Position numbers and translations under genes: made by a program
Part shown: positions 1-11,887 of the stretch, one piece after another
How positions within the stretch are numbered: the first letter of the stretch is position 1
Layout: each line of letters begins with the position of its first letter
Assembly (NCBI GenBank): GCA_015501075.1
Contig: JADNYJ010000191.1
Span: 1 to 64,000, forward strand
Direction of reading: 5' to 3'
Length of the DNA stretch: 64,000 nucleotides
Source of the DNA: Gymnopilus junonius
Taxonomy: Eukaryota; Basidiomycota; Agaricomycetes; Agaricales; Galerinaceae
The notes under the pieces: model-generated
The model's input: the letters and a program-made list of their open reading frames with translations, nothing else
Databases searched by the model: none
Told to the model about the DNA's origin: nothing

Positions 1-224
1 TTTCTTTACTGACGATATACGTGCTATGTTCCACAGTTCCATCTCTACCACAGCACGCTGCTGCCGCCATTGCTTCCCACCTGCCGCCGTTGCTCCCCTT
101 CCCTCGTTTTCGACGTTCGACGCTGACACGATGCGCCTACCCCCCTTATCTAACCCTCGCGACGTGCAGAAGGATGCCATTTGGCATCTGCGCTGCCACC
201 GCGAGGCATACAATATGCCTCGAA

Positions 225-340
225 GAAATACCCGTCACCCGTGTACCCGTGGCGTGGTGACCCGTGGGTGTACGGGTACGGGTCGTGACGGGTATGGGTA
301 CAGGTTAGCGTCTGGGTACCCACGGGTTACCCGTGCTCAT
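225..340. repeat. ACCCGT/ACGGGT-rich simple repeat
   Basis: This stretch is built from many irregular copies of ACCCG(T) on one side and its complement ACGGG(T) on the other, so it can fold on itself. The open frames crossing it have low-complexity composition and no recognisable protein. I read it as non-coding repeat. Nothing else is supported in bases 1-480. Confidence 0.6.
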
Positions 341-494
341 CCCTACATGTTCAAGGAAGGATGGCACCTTCCCATGTGAGGCGAAAACCCAACCTAACAC
401 CAAGTAGGTGGGGGTCTAAAGTGCAGCAGCACAAAAAATCCTCAGCTTCTGATTTGGTAGTAAGACGGCCAACAGAGCATTAGGTGTACACCTT

Positions 495-580
495 TTAGTA
501 CAATGGTTAAGCATGCTGATAGCTGTCCTTATTCTCATGTGAAGTCAAAGTCTATGCTCTAGGTTCATTGGTTCAATCCC
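495..580 (+). repeat. tRNA-derived, SINE-like fragment
   Basis: An A-box-like stretch (TTAGTACAATGGTTAAGC, from 495) is followed at 570-580 by GGTTCAATCCC, a good match to the RNA polymerase III B box. The spacing of about 60 nt fits an internal tRNA promoter. The stems of a full cloverleaf do not form convincingly, so this is more likely a tRNA-derived SINE head or tRNA relic than a working tRNA gene. It lies directly upstream of the truncated DUF221 relic and may mark how that gene lost its 5' part. Confidence 0.4.
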
Positions 581-655
581 CTAGACCGGCAACTCTTGTG
601 AGCGATACTAGAGGCTGGTTTTAGGAGCCTGAAAAAGGCCTCGTAAAACTCAATA

Positions 656-1446
656 GTGTTAAATGACGTATCAGTGTTGCGTCTTTATTTACCGATGTCA
701 CTGGCTATGAAGCAGATGTCCAAAGGTACTCAAGACCAGGTGGGCGACATGCATCTAAAGGCGAAAAGGACGGCGACCTCAACTTGTTCAGCAGGGATCG
801 TAAGCAAACCTCTCAAAAACTGGGATTTATTGATGGACGACTCTGCTTACAAAACTTTTTACAGGCATTCGTGACCTTCGTAAGCGCATTACAAAGATGA
901 CGAAGAAATTTGATGGCAAACTGGTTACTGGAGAGACTCAGAACGAAGGTCAGACGGGATCGCTCTGCAGATAACGCCCGCTTGGAAAACCTTGATTTGG
1001 ATGAAGAAATTATCGAGTCAACTATACCAGTTACCCCATCCAGCGACGGACCAGCAGTAGGCCAGGTTGAGGAAAAGAATTCCAATTACTTGAGGCGCTC
1101 CAATGCGCCATCCAAAAGACTTCTTGCGTCCGGTGCAACGGCCCTTACTCTCGACGAGTTCGATCTGTCTGGTGAAGACGGGGATGTCCACGAATTTGAT
1201 CACCCATCTATCTATGTTGACCAATCATGGATCTGGATACCAAAAGATACTCTTGGTCTGAGTGGGTACCTAAAAGCAGAACTCAAAGACGCAGGAGTTG
1301 ACGCGAGCGACATCGGGGCTTTCATGGATCACAAGGGAGTGGTAGAAGTGACAGGAAGCCCTGCTGATGAAGGCTCATTGGACGAAGTCACGGCTGAGAC
1401 TGAGACTGAGAATTGTCGTCAGATCCAGGATCAACGTTTCATGTAA
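656..1446 (+). pseudogene. C-terminal relic of a DUF221/CSC1-type (PHM7-tail) membrane protein
   Basis: Three reading frames together give the cytosolic tail of the fungal calcium-permeable stress-gated channel family (RSN1/CSC1, DUF221 with PHM7-like extension). The pieces are a LYLPMSLAMKQM stretch near 690, DDSAYKTFYRH near 840, RKRITKMTKKFDGKL near 875, and from about 965 the motifs DNARLENLDLDEEII, VDQSWIWIPKDTLGLS, GVDASDIGA and GVVEVT. Full-length relatives are near 850-1000 residues with about eleven membrane segments; no hydrophobic segment is encoded upstream. The tail is also broken by two frame changes, between the 656 frame and the RKRITK frame and again before 965, and by in-frame stops. 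I read a 5'-truncated pseudogene at the edge of the gene-rich block. A tail with unrecognised introns is possible, but the missing channel body is not explained that way. Confidence 0.7.
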
Positions 1447-1726
1447 CGACATCTCAGCTGGTCAATAAATCTGGGCGATTCAAAGGATTTCAGGAATGTA
1501 TGGATGTATATAGCGCATAGAAATGCAAGTCTAGAATAAGTAATGCTAGACTTACGTATACGCATTGAAAGTCGCGATTTAGTCAACTAAGGCGCCTCCT
1601 CGTTAGCTTGCTGCAGTTCCTCGATGGGAATCCGCACTAGTCGTTGTCCTTCCGACACATGAGGCGAAGACGCATGACCTTCTGACTGCGGCCCAGAGTT
1701 CACTCTAGATGCAACTAAATAATACT

Positions 1727-2082
1727 TTAGGAAACGTTATAAGGGTGGGCATTATCGCCGAACATACGGAATTGGGTTAATATTTGGAACATCTTTGGCC
1801 ACTGGGCAAGTACTTGGCCGTGAACTGTAAATATTCGACTGTGTCGTGAGTAAACAGGGAGGTTGCTAATGGGACGCTGTTCCGACCTTCCCCTGCATCT
1901 GCCATTGTATCACAATCTTCTCCCAGAGCCTCAATACGCTCTAGGTACAGTGTACTTGCTCGTTCCAAAGCAGACACAGCATCGTATTCTTTCTTTTTCT
2001 CTAAAAGCTTGGAAATAGCAGCAGCAGAGGAAGAAGAGTTCGGTGCGTGTGGTGCGCGATTAGAGGCAACAGACTGGCGCAT
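1727..2082 (-). CDS. DAD2: DASH complex subunit Dad2
   Basis: Dad2 is a small subunit of the DASH/Dam1 ring, which couples kinetochores to spindle microtubules in fungi. The gene has two exons: 1887..2082 and 1727..1824, joined across a 62-nt GT-AG intron. The product is 97 residues. The N-terminal half carries the family core (ISKLLEKKKEYDAVSALE, then ALGEDCDTMADAG). The second exon restores VHGQVLAQWPKMFQIL, the expected conserved end that is lost if the intron is read through. The ATG at 2082 was chosen because residues upstream of it look like leader sequence and because the protein then has normal family length. It is divergent from MED12 across about 215 bp. Confidence 0.88.
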
Positions 2083-2296
2083 TACAAGAATCGTACAAAA
2101 GGACCACCTGAGCTTGATAGTAATAATATTATACGTATGTTGTGACGTTGTTGCCATGTATATAAACGGACTTCCGGCCCGGATAAATGTAAGTAATCAG
2201 TGACGCTGGATTTGGAGGCTCGGCGGTCCACACCTTGCGCTAGTAATACGTACGACTGTGTTGTGCCCATGGTTCAAACGGCGGCGAAAGTCTGAA
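2083..2296. promoter_or_regulatory. Shared upstream region of DAD2 and MED12
   Basis: About 214 bp separate the two divergent start codons, so both promoters must lie here. An AT-rich stretch (2116-2135) contains TATA-like sequence. No specific factor site can be named. Confidence 0.4.
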
Positions 2297-5200
2297 ATGC
2301 GCGAGAAGAAGGAGGATAAACAGTTGCCTGCTCTTCCTGTCTATCAGTCCCGTCCTCCAGAATGGCTGCCAAAACTTCATGGCTCTGCGGACCTTGGTGA
2401 GTACCTGTTATTTTCGTTGCGTTCGGAGATTGGGATCTTTACTTGTCCGTAAGGATACATTGGTTTTCATCCACCTCGCCCAGGACAAGATGAAGATGGG
2501 CTTTCCGAATCTAATATCAAGAATGGCTTCATCCTTCCCCACCCTGTACCGGTGGGTGTACAAGTCCAGAAGCTCTGCAAAGCACTTGGAACACTAATGA
2601 TATTGATTTTCAAGGTCGAGTCATTCAGCGCACATGCCATGATAAACGAAAGCCTCCATTCTATCGAGTCCTTGACTAAGTTGGAGGAGCTAATGAACGA
2701 GGTCTTCATTCGGCGAACGGATCGCATCCCCTTTGTTCCGTGAGTAGCACGGTTTTTAATGGTTTTTATAGAAACGTCCTCATTATAGTTTTAGGGCATC
2801 GTCTTTTCGTATCCCCACCAGAGTGACCCTCAACGACGCAAAGCGTCAGGCTTGGTTCGATGATTTAGCAAACCCTGATGTGCCTCTCTATAAATTGGGG
2901 AAGAGTGTTCCCCACGGCGCCAAAGGTGGCGATCTACTGGATCTTTTACATTCGAATGATGTTGAGATCTCCCGAGCTGTCTGGTTTCTTCGTGTATTCG
3001 GTGCTAATGAGACGGTAAATTCCGTTCACATTGGTCTATATCTGTCCCTCATTGCGTTCCCAACGAAGGCTGGACTGAGGAACAAACCCTCGTATGTACC
3101 CACGCAGCACAGTATAGATTGGGCGAATGTGGTCACTGGTCATATGAAGAAACAATTACTAGAGATTGCCCTTCCGAGCGCTCCGCGCCCCCTGCTGAAT
3201 ATCAAGCAAACATTCAAGGGTGTCCTTGCAGACGTCGATTCTCGCGAAAGATGGGTTTCTCGCTTTGCGTATTGGTTCGTCGTTCTTCCCAAGCTTCCTA
3301 CCTGGTTACTGACTTTCCTAGTCTACGACTATTACGCGCCTTCTACAAGGAGGATCTCGTGGACCATCGGACGTATCTAACATGGCTTGTCCACCAAATG
3401 ATCACTTGTAATCTGGCGCAGGCTGGATTCCTGGTGCGCCTTGTAGATGAATATCTGGGTGACATCCTATGCAGTCGTGCACTCTCGAAGCCGCTGGTTG
3501 AAGGTTTGCTTGCCAAACTGTCAGAGGTGATGTGAACCAAGCCTCGTGTCTACATCAAGTTCTTATTTTAATTTAGATTAGAACCACGTCTGCCCGGGAC
3601 ATCTTGAAGGACACTGAAGACTTACTGAAAAAGCTTCTCCAGGTAAGGCTGTCTCATTAGTCTGAGTGATAGTGCGGGCATGGTTTGTTCATGGGAACGT
3701 AATCAGCGTGCTTGCTTAACATTGCCCGATGCATTCGTCAGTCCCAAAATGTGGAGCGCCTATTCCACTCTCTTAGATGAAGTCATGCAAGACAGCCCAT
3801 CAACACCGCCTGGGGCGCGTTCTATAGCGCAAAATACGCATAACATTGAAAACATATTATGGACAAATTTTCTGATATCAAAAAGAGGAACGAAGCGCTC
3901 TTGTTTCGTGATCCAATTGCTCAAGTTTCGGCCCATCTTGAAACTGCTGTATCTGATGTGAAGGTGATTAAAGTTGCATCCAAACAGCTAGCTTAATCAA
4001 CCTCACTTCTCACTTTCAGTTGCTCAATTCTATTAGTGCAAACAGTGATATGGGTTCGATTTCTTACTTTAGACAAGGAACTAGGGATAATTTCTTCAAA
4101 GAGAAGTTAGACTTGCTTCTTACGTGGAGCGTCACTCCCCTGCAATATGGAGACCACCGACCTTTTGCTGCGGCCACTCTAATTCGAATATGGCGCGATA
4201 AAGCGCGCGATAGAGCCAGCCGACGAGATATACCCAACCCGACCGATTTTTTGCAGAATCAACTTTTCGACTGGTTGGACAAGTCTGAAATGGCAAGCGA
4301 TACAAAAAATATCAGAGACGTTGCTCTCCTTTACGGCAAACTTGTGAAATACGAAATATTCTCCTTCGAAGGCTATATACAGAGATTGATTGCTCGTGGA
4401 GAGGAACTTTCTGCGGCACAGGTACGTAACCAGATCTTTATTTCGGCCATTTCTTATGCCGTTGAAAAGGTACCTGTTTCTCGCCATCGATTGCTTCTCA
4501 GCTGGATTCCCCTTTTCGATCCGACACCGTCCTTTATTCACCAACGTAAAGTTGCTTTACACGGTTCCAGAGCACGAGAATTCCCAGAAGATTCGATTGA
4601 AAGAGAAATCCGAAAGGAAATCCGTGCGGTACTGCCTGATCTTTTTGAAGGTATGCACATAGCCACCTCTCCCTTATTTCTCTTAATTCGCCGATAGGTG
4701 TCACAGGGACAGTTTGGAGGTCTACAACGACCCTGTTCGAGCATTGCAAAACACTGGTAGAAGCACCTCGATTTGTGCAAGTCAGAACATTCAGACAGTG
4801 GCTACTTCCTGTATTTAAAAAAAAGTTGCTGCTACGTATGACAATGCCCTCTCCTCTCGCTATCCTTACTGAGTTGATTTCATTGTAGTTTGAGAGGCAG
4901 CAGTGACTTCACGTCATCATTCAAGGCTATATCGCCGCTGTAGAGTTGATGACATCTGCTAAGTGTTTGGATCGGCTCTTGACGTCAGTTTATCAATCAG
5001 TTCTTACATTATGCTAACCCATACTCACAGCTGACGCTTGCATGCTGGGGCATTCCACTGAGATGGAATCAATGAATAGCCTCATAAATACGTTTTATCG
5101 TTACGCAGCGATCTGGGCGTGCATGGATATAATGCCTACGATTGTCAAGGCTCTTGACACTACACACCATGTATGGAAGCTACGCGGGTTACAATCTCGT

Positions 5201-8049
5201 CCTTTGCTTTCCTGTTGATGAAATTTGACAATGGCCGATACCTCGATGAGATGTCGCGAGACCGAATTGCCTCGGATATTGCAGCTTTCACCCTTGTGTG
5301 TTCTTCTTTCTGAAGAGCCATGTATCCCACACTGACCGAGATATTTATAGGCATTACAGCCCATTGTCGATCAACCTGATATTGTTCCAGACGTTCTACC
5401 TGAAATATTGCTCTTAGCCGGTGATCCTGATCCTATTGCTCCATCTATCCTCGCCAATAGCCTTTGGATCAAATACCGGACGTCGGCAGATTGGGCATGG
5501 AAAGTCTGGGATAATACTATTGCTAGCCTTCGACAAATACCAAGTATGACACCTGACATAGAAATTCGTCGGGCGCATGCTCTGAGGTACGGTGATTTCT
5601 TATGGCGTGTTGACCTACACCTGCCTCAAGGTCTCGACCAGGCTGTATTGGAGTGGTTTTTGGGACCTGGAAAAGCAGAAGTTGTGGCCCTTACTTCCGA
5701 TGCTTGGGATGTATTGCAGACTGTTCTTCTTTTTTTGGTGATACACGATGCTCTGAAAGCAACGACCATTCTCCAGGGGTTGATCTATCCTGCGTGGCAA
5801 TTGGGTGCGACATGGTCGTCCACTCAATTTCATGTGTCAGAGACATACCTATCGGCCGCCAATAGACTTTGTTTCCAGATCCTATTCCAAGAAGATGCTG
5901 ATAATACAGTGATACCGCCTACTAATTTATCCGACGTCCAATGCATTCGAACGAGACGGCAGGCAGTATACGATGAACCCCACTTCCCTTTGCTTCTGGG
6001 GAGTGTTCCTGCACTGATATCGCTGGAAAACAACGAAAATCTGTCGCAGACGCTCAAAGCCGAATCAACTGCCATTCGCTATCGGCTCTGTCAAGACCCT
6101 GGCTTTCGCCGTGGAGCGTATCGTAATCTCGACGACATTCGAGATGCTTTTGAAAATTCTCCCTATCTCACAGACCAGGATCCAGATTGCGGAAAAACGA
6201 CCAAGCGAGCCATTACGGGCTTGAATATGATCCTATGTGACTCAAGGGATGGTATGTCTGCTCTCATTGGCTTGTTTCGTCGATTAATTCCATGGGGGTC
6301 AGAATCCGACGTCTACGGCTGGCCTGAAGCGACGTGTCTACTAACACCTTGGAAAATAGCAGCTACGACAATCCAGATGCAACTTCAAGTCAAGCAACTG
6401 AGCAGAGCCCTTAGCCATGAATCCACTTCAGAATGTGCCACCAAGGACCTCAACAAATTAGTCGCCATGCTCTTTCATCACACCAAAACTGCGGAAGAAG
6501 CTTACTACGTCGGAGAAATGGCAAGAGGTGCAGATAGTAATGTTGCTGCTAAGGTATGTTTTTTTTTGACTATTATAACTGACACTGAATTTCTTTAGTT
6601 CATCAACACTGGGTTCCAATGTATGACTGAATTTTTATCAGAGTCTCAGGACCCAACTGCTGACTGCGTTCGACGCATGGGAGACCTGCTTCGCGTCCTT
6701 GTTCATGTTTCTCAACCCTGTCGAGATACTCTCTCGAGTTTGCCTACAGTGGATTCGCAGATTCAAGAATCCTTCGCTGCAGCTTTAGATAAAATTTTCA
6801 AGACATATGAAACAGAGATGCTCAACAACGATAATGAGCTTCAGGAAAGGCAGAACCTAGTTTTGCTTTCGCGCCTTTTGCAGTTCATCCTGAGCTTTAA
6901 AAATAACTGGACACCGAAATCGAAGGAAATCTTCATAGGTTTATCTGAATTCATTTTTCGTCTGGCTTTGGTGAGTGTTTCGACTGTGTGGGCAGCATTT
7001 TAGCTGAAAGATTTCCAAGTATTGCGCGAACGAGGATAGCCTTGATATCAGCACATACCCAGTACTTCTCGATACCCTCTTAGTTCTTTACGACGGTGAT
7101 TTCTTCCAAATATTTCATTGTCGATATCTCTTCTCATGGTATCTCCTTAGAAATGCAAAATGATTCCAAATCAGCAACCTTTGACCCATTTCGATACTAC
7201 CCAAATATATCTCTGAACGACCTGCCAAGTGACATGCCTCCAGAATACCACAAACAAATCAGAAGCCTATTGGTGACATATAATGCTGATTCCCTTGTGG
7301 CAAACTTGGTCAATACCCATCGGGATCCGCAAGGGAATACGGTTCATGGCCCAGCCGTCGTGAACAAACCTTGGGAATGGATAGAAAGCCTGGGCGAGCC
7401 ATCGGTATTGGATCCCAAAGAGGGAGAAAGGGAACGAGAGGAGAAGGATCGACTCAAAGTCAGGCACTTGGTCAAGAACTCGGGCTCGGTCTCCCTGGAC
7501 AACTTCGCAGCGCGGGTTGCGGGTGATGGCATAAAAAGCAATATGCTCAACGATGATGGGGATGTCGTTGAAGGCTGTACGAGGTTTTTCGAGGACGGGC
7601 TGTCGGAGAACATTTTCATTCGGGACTGGCGAGAGTCGCGATTAGACTTTGAGCCTTCTCTAGAAGCGATTTCTCATCAAAAGCACGAACTGGCCCATGA
7701 CGCCCTGATGATCACAGGTAACTCTCAGGCTTTGCGAGCATCTCCCTCGTCTTCTGTGATCTCTCGCTCCTCCACGACATTGTCAGGCTTGCGCCAGCAG
7801 CAACAAAGCCCTGCCCTCACCATCCACAATCGACCATCGGTAGTGCGTGAGGTTGTTGATATGGACACTTTGCCAGGCACGTCGATGAAAGGAAAGGAGT
7901 CCATTAAGCGCAAGATGACATCCATGGCTGTTAGTGACGATGAAGTTGAAATTATTGAAGGCCCTGTTGTAACACGCACGACGAGTGTAAAAAAACAAAA
8001 GGGTAGCAAGGCTCCGGCTGCAGAAAGGATAAGGACAAGGAAGAAATAG
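2297..8049 (+). CDS. MED12: Mediator complex subunit 12 (CDK8 module), with apparent single-base deletions
   Basis: Med12 (yeast Srb8) belongs to the CDK8 kinase module of Mediator and activates Cdk8-cyclin C in the nucleus. The N-terminus has family hallmarks: RPPEWLPKLHGSADLG, then FHPPRPGQDEDGLSESNIKNGF, then NDAKRQAWFDDLANPDVPLYKLGKSVPHGAKG. Exons begin 2297-2396, 2454-2551 and 2615 onward, and many short introns follow. The end is a polar, basic tail (glutamine run, KKQKGSKAP) with stop at 8047-8049. Total length is about 1500-1600 residues, normal for fungi. The start at 2297 is the first in-frame ATG; a short upstream exon starting at ATG 2269 is possible. Reading is lost near 3856-3859 (before MDKFSDIKKRNEALLF) and near 5211 (before LMKFDNGRYLDE); each is healed by one extra base. 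A TGA near 4904 may be a true stop or a misjudged splice site. Confidence 0.88.
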
Positions 8050-8302
8050 TAAATGACAGGGAATCAATATCTCACGCAACCCCTCACACATTTCGATGTC
8101 TTCATTTGCTTGTGATAGATCTACGTAGGAATAATACTGCATCTGTAACTAATTGTAGCTTGACGCATATAATGTAGTACATCGATGGAAGCTTGAGATA
8201 CAACCCGAAGTTTAAAATGTTATTTAACTTGCATGCGAAGGTATAGAATTATTTATACTGATACTCTAGAACCACAATGACAACCAAAGATACAACACCA
8301 TA
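8050..8302. other. Convergent 3' intergenic region
   Basis: These 253 bases separate the convergent stops of MED12 and the RING gene. They are AT-rich and contain AATAAT/ATTATTTA-type 3' processing signals in both directions. I see no gene here. Confidence 0.5.
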
Positions 8303-9386
8303 TCATGTCGCCCTTGAAGGAAAGAAACCATCCCATGGACTTGAAGCTACTCCGGTGGCCTTCCGACCAGGCAAAGTAGACTTCTTAGGACTGCTTTCTC
8401 CAGCTGCCGCAGCTATCGTTCTGACGAGTGCCTTGAGAGAAAAGGCTTCTGTAGGGCGAGATCGCACAGGCTCTCGGCATGCCGGACATGTATATTTCGG
8501 ACCAGGAGGTAAAAGTTGTATAATCATATCAACCACACCCTGGTGGAGGACAAGTTGGGGATTCTGCGTAATGGCAGTCGTTAATTCGTTGAGTGTGGCC
8601 GTGCGGTGTAGTGGTTGTGGGACATTCTCGGGGTGCTCTGTTAGGAACTTGGCCTGAACAGTGCCAACCAGTCCTGCAAACAAGATTGGCAGAAGGTGTG
8701 GCCACAGTCTGGGAGTCTATGGGAATGGCATAAGGTGGACAGAATGACAGGAGAATTGGAGTTGAGACGTACATATAAGGTGTCCACATCCGAGAGCTAC
8801 AAATTTCACAATCGAGTTGCTCAGAGAGCTCTTCTACATCCTGCAGGGAAAAGAATGCTAAGCCAAGAAGTTCAAGTCAACTTGTCAATAACGCACGAGC
8901 AAAATCTGCCCGTTATTGGGTTTGCGAAGTGCCTGGAGAACCTGATTCTCCTCTTTCAACTCTTTAAGCTGCTTCGATGCTCGGTCAAAATCGCGCTTAT
9001 GCTTGACACTTTCCTATGAAATAAGCCATATGGATAAGTATGGAACGGTCAGCATTTCTTTGCACATACGACAAGGACAAGTCGAGACGCACCTCTCTTA
9101 GTTTGTTAATCTGCCGTCTGAAATCTGCTACCATGGTGGCCTGAGAAGTGACTGGTCGGTTGTATTCCTCGTCATCTGAAGAGATCTCGATGACCTCTTC
9201 AGGAGGGGGAATAAATACAGCTTTCTTGGGTCGCAGTGCTGGTTGAGGTCTATTCTGACGCATTGGTTTGAGAGGTGCTCTGGGGGAATCACCATCAGAG
9301 GAAGAGAGAGAAATATATGTGTGAGGGCTAGAGGCAGTAAATGGATGAGAACGGGGCTGGCTGCTGGAGGAGCGAGTGGCAGGCAT
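8303..9386 (-). CDS. RING-finger (C3HC4) protein, probable E3 ubiquitin ligase, one-base frameshift
   Basis: Four exons are supported by splice sites and coding continuity: 9093..9386, 8897..9013, 8773..8840 and 8303..8716. Exon 1 is a polar N-terminus with an acidic EVIEISSDDE patch. Exon 2 is a coiled coil (KRDFDRASKQLKELKEENQ). Exons 3-4 carry the RING: CEIC, then CGHTFCQSC, and CPACR near the end, giving the Cys/His ligands for two zinc ions. Such RINGs usually recruit an E2 enzyme. The substrate is unknown. After LQDW in exon 4 the frame must shift by one base (near 8664-8666, TT where the family codon is TTT) to continue into GTVQAKFLTEHPE. There is no room for an intron, so this is a one-base deletion, either real or an assembly error. 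The stop is at 8303-8305. The gene is convergent with MED12. Confidence 0.8.
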
Positions 9387-9492
9387 TTGTCTCTTGTAAA
9401 ACTGATAATTTGCCCTTTTTGACTTCCAACCTCCTATTTATAAACTAACGTAATTATCAATTAAGAAAATAGTCTGTTCAGCTTACTTAATC

Positions 9493-10029
9493 ATGGCACT
9501 TCGACTTCTCACCAGGGCCATGTCCTCCTCTGCATCTTATCCCGTTCGCCACCGTTTCTTCGTCTATGCACCCGACAAAACAGAACCAGGTACCCTAGAA
9601 CGAAGACTCTCAGTACGCGAGCAGCACTTGGTTGGTGCTCGAGCCGGTCACGAAAGCGGATTCATTCGTGTGTCTACCTGTTAGTCCAAGGAGAGCTAAC
9701 TCATCCCTTTCTTCAGGAATCGGCGGCATGCTTACCACCCCGGATGCTATAACAAATCCGGATGCGCCGAAGAAGATGGTTGGCTCCGCGTTTATTCTGG
9801 AAGCAGAGACCATTGACCAGTGCGTTTGAGATATGCGGTGATCTTGTCGAAGCTTTCTTATTTATTGTGACAGGGTGAAGAACATGATAGAGAATGATAT
9901 ATACTATACATCGGGAGTAGTGAGTTTGGAGCATCCTTGTACTATAAAAATGTTGATTAGCATTTGCAGTGGGACCCAGAAAAAGTCGTCATTTTGCCAT
10001 TCTTCAGCGCCTTTCCATTAGCCGCCTGA
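9493..10029 (+). CDS. YCII-domain (YciI-like) protein
   Basis: Four exons (9493..9667, 9717..9819, 9874..9919, 9970..10029), separated by introns of 49, 54 and 50 nt, give an uninterrupted protein of 127 residues. After a short basic, serine-rich N-terminus (possible mitochondrial presequence, MALRLLTRAMSSSASYPV) the YCII fold follows: RHRFFVYAPDKT, LERRLSVREQHL, SGFIRIGGML, MVGSAFILEAE, then NDIYYTSGVWDPEKV and a C-terminal FFSAFPLAA. YCII proteins are small dimeric alpha/beta-barrel proteins. Some act as dehalogenase-like or muconolactone-isomerase-like enzymes, but the fungal family has no firm function and I do not assign a reaction. The start is the first ATG of the frame. The product is complete with no frame damage. 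Confidence 0.85.
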
Positions 10030-10595
10030 CGAGTAAGCAAGACAAATCCAACGATCATACTTTTACAACGTAACATGATGGGTTGGACAAACGCCACTCG
10101 CATCCTGTACGGACGTGCCGTGCAGATGCGGATAAACATAGGAGTTGGATTGCTAGTAAGTAGGAAACCGTACTGCTTTCAGAGACATTTGATGGGACCT
10201 AGTCCTGCCAGGACTTGTGGAAGACAGTGCACGAAGGCAGCATATATTCTTATCATTCGCTCGTCCGCAATATGGAATCTTTGAGAAAGAATTGATTATT
10301 CCCTGACTGACTATTTGTGATACCTGTGAATTTCATGCCTATTCTTCCGATGGGATGATGAAGACCTGGCTATTTTATCAAAAGACATCGAGAGACTCCC
10401 ACCTTGGCGAACACATGGTGTCTTATAGTAGTAAGAATCGAACTCCCAATCATGAATCATGAGTATCATGGCCATTCGTCGGTTCGATGCAGTGAGAATC
10501 CGAACCGGCCCGTAACATGTGTGTTTAACCTCCGGCGATCGTCTGCTCGAGACTTGAGTCCTAAGTCCTTGATCAGGATCCTGTTTTTATTTAAA
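10030..10595. other. Intergenic region between the YciI-like and enoyl-CoA hydratase genes
   Basis: No coding sequence can be supported. Around 10420-10500 the minus strand has a weak elongator-tRNA-Met-like stretch (ACTCATGATT followed by GAGTTCGATTC) whose T stem does not pair, so I do not call a tRNA. The last 30 bases before the downstream ATG are T-rich with a TTTATTTAAAATGG context. Confidence 0.4.
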
Positions 10596-11786
10596 ATGGC
10601 TCAAATTCTCCGTCGCAGTTTCATCCAGAATTCGCTGCGTCAACCTTCAGCATTTTCTCCCAGCTGTGCCCGATCTCCTGTTATCTCTCGACACCGTCGA
10701 CTCATCTCCATTCGTCTCATGTCGTCCCAGCAGTCCTACGAGTACATCCTTGTTTCCCGGCCGGATCCCTCAGTTGTGTTAGTGACGCTCAATAGGCCAA
10801 AATCCTTGAACGCTCTTAGCAGTCCATTGTTTAAGGAGCTAAATCAGGCGTTGGAGGAAGCTGACAAGGATGTTTCCGTCGGTGCTATGGTCTTGACCGG
10901 GTCTGACCGCGCTTTTGCTGGTAAGTAATCGATTGACCCACAGTTGGAAATTTCTTGATGTACTATCTGCTTTGCAGCTGGAGCCGATATCAAAGAAATG
11001 AAGGATAAACAGTGTAAGACTAGTGCCGCTAGTAAGGACCTTCTCCAAGTCTAAAATTCTGTTGCCTTTAGTTTCCGATGTTTACAAGAATGACTTCCTC
11101 GTGGACTGGACTCGCATTAGGCAGTTGCACAAACCGCTTATCGCGGCAGTCAGTGGATATGCCGTACGTATTTCTATTCGCTCGCTACATTGCACCGACT
11201 CTAAAACATGATCTACTCAGCTCGGCGGAGGATGTGAACTCGCATTAATGTGTGATATCATCCTTGCTTCTCCAACGGCCAAGTTCGGTCAACCAGAGAT
11301 CAATCTCGGTGTTATTCCTGGAGGAGGAGGTTCACAGCGTCTCATACACGCCATCGGGAAATCTCGCACCATGGAATTAGTGTTGACAGGTCGCAATATC
11401 ACTGCGCAAGAAGCAGCTGCTTGGGGTATGGTGAGCAGAGTGGTTGGTGAGGGAGAAGGCGAAGTTGTGAAGGAGGCCGTTAGTATGGCCAAGGAAATTG
11501 CAAGCAAGAGCCAGATTGCCGTCCAAGCCGGTAAGGAAGTCGTCAACGCAGGTAGGTACAAGTGTATGGACGCCGGGAGGTTAATTGATTGTGATTCCAG
11601 CGTATGAAATGTCCCTTTCAGAGGGCCTCCGTTTCGAGAGGAGAATTTTCCATAGCCTCTTTGCAACGAACGACCAGAAAGAAGGTATGTTGGTTGATCT
11701 AATCCTCAACGCATTACCTGACAGGATATTTCGAAGGCATGGCTGCTTTCGCTGAAAAGAGAAAGCCAAACTTCACTCATTCATGA
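10596..11786 (+). CDS. Mitochondrial enoyl-CoA hydratase (crotonase family)
   Basis: The enzyme hydrates trans-2-enoyl-CoA to 3-hydroxyacyl-CoA in mitochondrial beta-oxidation. Six exons: 10596..10920, 10978..11013, 11072..11163, 11221..11551, 11601..11684, 11725..11786, all with GT-AG introns and no frame damage. The first roughly 45 residues are basic and rich in R, S and Q with no acidic residue, as in a mitochondrial presequence. The mature part has crotonase motifs: [11 protein letters not shown], then AGADIKEM (the first oxyanion-hole strand), [36 protein letters not shown] with both catalytic-type glutamates (PEINLG and CELALMCD), and [21 protein letters not shown]. The C-terminus has the usual KRKPNFTH. 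The ATG at 10596 is chosen over the longer upstream frame because it opens the presequence. Confidence 0.93.
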
Positions 11787-11887
11787 TCAATAAATCAATA
11801 AATCTTAATGTTATTACCAACGTGGAAAATGAAGAGTAACAGCCAATGCTTGCAATATGAAGTCTCTAAGATTCCCGATGAGCAAGT

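Noticed and set aside
21..379. Two overlapping open frames at the window start
   Set aside because: Composition is low-complexity and the frames run through the ACCCG repeat; no domain or splice pattern.
4900..4910. Nonsense codon killing MED12
   Set aside because: It could equally be a misplaced splice acceptor (several AG choices nearby), and the rest of the protein is well preserved.
10411..10510. tRNA-Met-like sequence on the minus strand
   Set aside because: It has a CAT anticodon-like triplet and a B-box-like stretch, but the T stem and acceptor stem do not pair.
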